A stretch of DNA of 9,924 nt from NCBI GenBank assembly GCA_045648765.1, contig JAZROQ010000067.1, forward strand, positions 1 through 9,924. Direction: 5' to 3'. Of the stretch, positions 7,533-9,924 are shown piece by piece (the stretch's first letter is position 1; every line of letters starts with the position of its first letter). Position numbers and translations under genes: made by a program. The stretch is from RGIG3009 sp045648765. GTDB taxonomy: Bacteria; Bacillota; Clostridia; Oscillospirales; Acutalibacteraceae. The notes below the pieces were generated by a model, which ran no database searches, was not told the origin of the DNA, and saw nothing but the letters and a program-made list of their open reading frames with translations.

Positions 7533-8687
7533 ATGAGTGATTTTTCGGTGGGACTGTTCAACGATTCGTTTCCCCCTATGATTGACGGTGTCGCGCAAGT
7601 GGTGAAAAACTATGCCACTTTTTTAAACCAAAAAAACTGTCAGGTCACCGTTGTCACACCGGATTATAAAGACGTTCAAGACAATTATCCTTTCGATGTT
7701 TATCGGTATCCTTCCTTGCCCGCCACCGCTCGTATCGGCTATCGAGTGGGCGTTCCTTTCACCCCCGAAACAATTGCAAAACTTCGCTCTAAAAAATTTG
7801 ATATTATGCACATCCATTCTCCGTTTGCTTCTTCGGTGCTGGTGAACACCATTAACCACCGTCCACACGTTCCGGTGGTGCTCACATATCACACGCGGTT
7901 CGACTTGGATATACAAAAACGCATTCCCACTGCCGCTATGCGCAAAGTAGCTTCCAAATTCATGCTCAACAACGTAAAATCTGCCGATGAAATTTGGGTG
8001 GTCACCTCTGCTTGCGGCAAATTTTTGCGAGATATCGGGTACGAAGGTTCGTACCGTGTTATGGAAAACGGCACCGATTTTGTGCGCGGTGCAGCTTCTG
8101 CCGAAAAAATTGCCGCTTTGCGCGAACAATACCACTTGTACGAAGATGTTCCCACTTTTTTGTTTGTCGGCCGTATGATGTGGTACAAAAATATCCGTAT
8201 TATTTTGGATACCTTGGCAATTTTGCGCGATAACGGCATGGATTTTCGTGCGTTCTTTATCGGTGATGGATACGATTTGCCCGATATCAAATCCTATGCC
8301 ACCGAAAATGGGTTGCAAGACCGCACCGTTTTTACAGGTCCTCTGTTTGATCGCGAACAACTGCGCGTGTTTTACAGTATTACCGATTTGTTTTTGTTTC
8401 CCTCCACATACGACACGTGCGGCATTGTGGTTAAAGAAGCCGCTGCTTGCAATTGTCCTTCTTTGTTGGTGGAAAACAGCGGTGCTTCCGAAGGCGCCAT
8501 AAACGGTAAAAATGCCTTTTTGGCACAAGAAAACGCTTCTTCTTGCGCGCAAGTGGTTATGCAAGCTTTGTCAGACCGCAACACGTTAAAAGCAGTGGGT
8601 ATCAACGCGGGAGAAACACTTTATCTCTCTTGGAGTGACGTGGTTGACCGCGCCTATGCCCGCTATGAGGAGATCTTGAATCGATAA
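7533..8687 (+). CDS. GT4-family glycosyltransferase, probably a glycolipid glucosyltransferase
   Basis: A 384-aa GT-B fold, retaining glycosyltransferase of the GT4 type, with no signal peptide or membrane span, so probably cytoplasmic or peripheral at the membrane. Seen: an N-terminal acceptor domain beginning GLFNDSFPPMIDGVAQ (7–22), a pattern typical of diacylglycerol 3-glucosyltransferase relatives; MHIHSPF at 92–98 and LTYHTRFD at 117–124; ENGTD at 178–182; then the nucleotide-sugar domain with FVGRMMWYKN at 211–220 (Arg214 and Lys219), IGDG at 243–246, FTGP at 267–270, FPSTYDTCG at 289–297 and KEAAA at 301–305. The family's E-x7-E motif appears as Asp294-x7-Glu302. The ATG at 7533 has AAAGGAG 8 nt upstream; the frame is open 22 codons further to 7467, but that covers the promoter. 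A role in membrane glucolipid synthesis is likely, though a polysaccharide or other acceptor is possible. It is a single-gene unit with no clear terminator before the next tRNA promoter. Confidence 0.85.
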   Translation: MSDFSVGLFNDSFPPMIDGVAQVVKNYATFLNQKNCQVTVVTPDYKDVQDNYPFDVYRYPSLPATARIGYRVGVPFTPETIAKLRSKKFDIMHIHSPFASSVLVNTINHRPHVPVVLTYHTRFDLDIQKRIPTAAMRKVASKFMLNNVKSADEIWVVTSACGKFLRDIGYEGSYRVMENGTDFVRGAASAEKIAALREQYHLYEDVPTFLFVGRMMWYKNIRIILDTLAILRDNGMDFRAFFIGDGYDLPDIKSYATENGLQDRTVFTGPLFDREQLRVFYSITDLFLFPSTYDTCGIVVKEAAACNCPSLLVENSGASEGAINGKNAFLAQENASSCAQVVMQALSDRNTLKAVGINAGETLYLSWSDVVDRAYARYEEILNR

Positions 8688-8706
8688 CTTTTTTACAAAC
8701 TGCCCC

Positions 8707-8735
8707 TTGACATTTTTTCAAAAATGCGGTAAGAT
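8707..8735 (+). promoter_or_regulatory. Promoter of tRNA-Ala
   Basis: A perfect TTGACA (8707–8712) and TAAGAT (8730–8735) are separated by 17 nt. Initiation is expected near 8742 within a G-rich stretch, giving a leader of about 7 nt. The spacer contains a near-palindrome (8711–8726). A GC-rich stretch between the -10 box and the start is a known trait of growth-rate-controlled stable RNA promoters; applying it here is inference. Confidence 0.85.
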
Positions 8736-8736
8736 A

Positions 8737-8756
8737 GGGGGCGTCTATGGGGGCGT
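8737..8756 (+). repeat. Direct repeat of the octamer GGGGGCGT
   Basis: GGGGGCGT occurs at 8737–8744 and again at 8749–8756, separated by CTAT. The second copy is the 5' acceptor strand plus base 8 of the tRNA-Ala; the first lies between the -10 box and the tRNA and spans the likely start of transcription. Confidence 0.8.
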
Positions 8757-8824
8757 AGCTCAGCTGGGAGAGCGTACGGTTCGCATCCGTAAGGTCGAGA
8801 GTTCGATCCTCTTCGTCTCCACCA
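8749..8824 (+). tRNA. tRNA-Ala, anticodon CGC
   Basis: A 76-nt cloverleaf with encoded CCA. The acceptor GGGGGCG pairs with CGTCTCC and includes G3·U70, the main alanine identity element. The D arm is GCTC/GAGC, the anticodon stem TACGG/CCGTA, the loop TTCGCAT with bases 34–36 CGC (reads GCG), the variable loop AGGTC, and the T arm GAGAG/CTCTT around TTCGATC. The discriminator base is A73. It has its own promoter and terminator and so is a single-gene transcript. Confidence 0.97.
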
Positions 8825-8860
8825 AAAAAGACTTTGCCTTTTGGCAAAGTCTTTTTGTTT
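8825..8860 (+). terminator. Rho-independent terminator after tRNA-Ala
   Basis: GACTTTGCC (8830–8838) pairs perfectly with GGCAAAGTC (8843–8851) around a TTTT loop, extended by five A–T pairs (8825–8829 with 8852–8856) and followed by TTTTT-G-TTT. It begins directly after the tRNA CCA end. The flanking A-run means it could also end minus-strand transcripts. Confidence 0.93.
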
Positions 8861-8891
8861 ATTTCAGCTTTCTTTTGCACATACTAGGTTT

Positions 8892-9737
8892 ATGAAAAAA
8901 ATCACACGTGTTTTTACAGAAAGTTTATGTTTACTAATCGGCACCTTTTTGACGGCTGTCGGCATTTTTTGCTTTTTAACCCCCAACAAACTTTCGGTGG
9001 GTGGGGTTTCTGCCATCGGTACGGTATTTTACCATTTGTGGGGTGTCAACTTATCCGTAACAACCGTTGTCCTCAACGGTTTGCTGTTTCTTTTCGGTTA
9101 TCGCGTTTTAGGGAAAATCGCTCTTTTAAAAACGGCACTTGGCGTTTTGTTTTTATCCGTTTTCTTGGAACTTACCTCTTTTTTTCCGGTTTTTGTAGGC
9201 AACGAATTGGTTGCCGCTATACTGGGCGGCTTTTCAGTCGGCGTAGGTGTCGGTCTGGTGGTACGACGCGGCGCTTCCACCGGCGGCAGTGATTTTTTGG
9301 CACTTATTTGCAAACGTTTTTTTCCACACGTTCCTCTTGCACATCTCATACTCATTATCGATTGCAGTATTGTTGTGCTATCCGGCATTGTTTTTCAGCA
9401 GATTAGCATAACGGTTTTTTCGTTGTTATCCCTTTATCTTGCCTCCAAAGTAACCGACAGTATCATCACCATGGGTACAGCTGCCAAAACCATCACCATC
9501 GTTTCGCAACAACACGAAAAAATTGCCCACTACATCCTTCACGATTTTAAACGGGGTGCCACCGCACTTTTAGGACGCGGTCTTTTTTCAAACCAAGAAA
9601 CTCCGCTGCTTTGGTGTGTGGTAACGCCCAAAGAAGTTCCGCTGTTAATTGAAAATATACGCCAAATTGATCGTCACGCTTTTATCACCGTGCAAGACAC
9701 CAAAGAAGTGTTCGGCAACGGTTTTTATAAAACTTAA
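8892..9737 (+). CDS. YitT-family integral membrane protein (DUF161 plus DUF2179)
   Basis: A 281-aa membrane protein of the YitT family, whose biochemical role is not established. Seen: hydrophobic segments at about 11–30, 38–50, 56–75, 79–98, 104–124, 147–168 and 172–188; the family motif GASTGGSDFLAL at 127–138; and a soluble C-terminal DUF2179-like domain at about 200–275, with ILHDFKRGATALLGRG at 215–230 and the ending FITVQDTKEVFGNGF at 264–278. Length matches the usual 280–290 aa. The ATG at 8892 is chosen because it gives the lysine-rich MKKI start usual before the first membrane segment; an upstream TTG at 8841 lies inside the terminator hairpin. The start lies only 31 nt after the terminator, the ribosome binding site is poor (TAGG at 8885–8888), and no convincing promoter is visible. 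It is flanked by two tRNA genes. No substrate can be proposed from the sequence. Confidence 0.9.
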   Translation: MKKITRVFTESLCLLIGTFLTAVGIFCFLTPNKLSVGGVSAIGTVFYHLWGVNLSVTTVVLNGLLFLFGYRVLGKIALLKTALGVLFLSVFLELTSFFPVFVGNELVAAILGGFSVGVGVGLVVRRGASTGGSDFLALICKRFFPHVPLAHLILIIDCSIVVLSGIVFQQISITVFSLLSLYLASKVTDSIITMGTAAKTITIVSQQHEKIAHYILHDFKRGATALLGRGLFSNQETPLLWCVVTPKEVPLLIENIRQIDRHAFITVQDTKEVFGNGFYKT

Positions 9738-9757
9738 AAATTTTTGGTTATTTTTTC

Positions 9758-9786
9758 TTGACAAGGAGTATCTGTCGTGCTATAAT
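9758..9786 (+). promoter_or_regulatory. Consensus sigma-A promoter of tRNA-Gly
   Basis: TTGACA (9758–9763) and TATAAT (9781–9786) are both perfect and separated by exactly 17 nt. Transcription should begin near 9793, some 8 nt before the tRNA. It lies in the 63-nt gap after the YitT gene. Confidence 0.92.
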
Positions 9787-9800
9787 ACAGCATGTTCATT

Positions 9801-9876
9801 GCGGCTTTAGCTCATCTGGTAGAGCGCCACCTTGCCAAGGTGGAGGTAGCGAGTTCGAGCCTCGTAAGCCGCTCCA
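9801..9876 (+). tRNA. tRNA-Gly, anticodon GCC
   Basis: A 76-nt cloverleaf with encoded CCA. The acceptor GCGGCTT pairs perfectly with AAGCCGC and the discriminator is U73, as in bacterial tRNA-Gly. The D arm is GCTC/GAGC, the anticodon stem CCACC/GGTGG, the loop TTGCCAA with bases 34–36 GCC (reads GGC and GGU), and the T arm GCGAG/CTCGT around TTCGAGC. It has its own promoter and terminator. Confidence 0.98.
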
Positions 9877-9877
9877 C

Positions 9878-9912
9878 AAGCACCGCCAACAATCTGTTGA
9901 CGGTGCTTTTTT
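9878..9912 (+). terminator. Rho-independent terminator after tRNA-Gly
   Basis: AAGCACCG (9878–9885) pairs with CGGTGCTT (9901–9908), and CAACA (9887–9891) with TGTTG (9895–9899), with one C·A mismatch between the two stems and an ATC loop. The T-run 9907–9912 follows. It begins one base after the tRNA CCA. Confidence 0.92.
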
Positions 9913-9924
9913 GTTGCAAAAGAA

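Noticed and set aside
7623..8564. A 313-residue minus-strand open frame
   Set aside because: It lies wholly antisense to the glycosyltransferase, has no recognisable motif and no ribosome binding site, and is explained by codon bias of the real gene.
8602..8880. A 92-residue minus-strand frame across tRNA-Ala containing GGDEEDRTLDLTDANR
   Set aside because: This is a well-known type of false protein made by translating the antisense of a tRNA gene; it also crosses the terminator hairpin.
8841..8891. A TTG start for the YitT protein 17 codons upstream
   Set aside because: It sits inside the tRNA-Ala terminator hairpin, and the extra residues do not resemble a YitT N-terminus.
8707..8895. A 62-residue plus-strand frame containing GVAQLGERTVRIRKVESS
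   Set aside because: It is the sense translation of tRNA-Ala and its terminator, another common annotation artefact.

Overview
This window looks like ordinary core chromosome from a Gram-positive anaerobe of the class Clostridia, probably in or near the Oscillospirales (Ruminococcaceae/Oscillospiraceae). The order hprK–ROK kinase–murB–whiA–dnaE, the Clostridia-style DnaE with a C-terminal OB domain, strong purine-rich ribosome binding sites and consensus sigma-A promoters all point that way. The taxon is inferred from gene content, not from a database search.

Positions 1–7400 hold one minus-strand gene run, read right to left: hprK (HPr kinase/phosphorylase), a ROK-family glucokinase, murB (UDP-N-acetylenolpyruvoylglucosamine reductase), whiA (DNA-binding regulator) and dnaE (DNA polymerase III alpha subunit). 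The gaps are 14, 40, 12 and 5 nt, and three of the four Shine-Dalgarno sites touch the stop region of the upstream gene, so the five genes look like one translationally linked operon. It joins sugar sensing and hexose entry, wall-precursor synthesis, a division-linked regulator and replication. The rapZ and yvcK genes often found beside whiA in Firmicutes are not here. After dnaE, a good minus-strand promoter and a ribosome binding site lead to an ATG at the window edge, so another gene begins there.

Positions 7401–7532 are an AT-rich divergent intergenic region with phased A-tracts. It carries a clear plus-strand promoter and a weaker candidate for hprK.

Positions 7533–9924 are on the plus strand: a GT4 glycosyltransferase resembling diacylglycerol glucosyltransferases, tRNA-Ala(CGC) with its own promoter and terminator, a YitT-family membrane protein, and tRNA-Gly(GCC) with a perfect consensus promoter and a terminator.

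Several starts differ from the longest open frames: hprK probably begins at a TTG, and murB and whiA at GTG codons. I see no mobile element, CRISPR array, phage gene or clearly new biological system. The points most worth checking are the missing rapZ/yvcK pair, the complete metal-ligand set in the DnaE PHP domain, the non-ATG starts, the D-x7-E active-site variant in the glycosyltransferase, and how the YitT gene is expressed from just behind a strong terminator.
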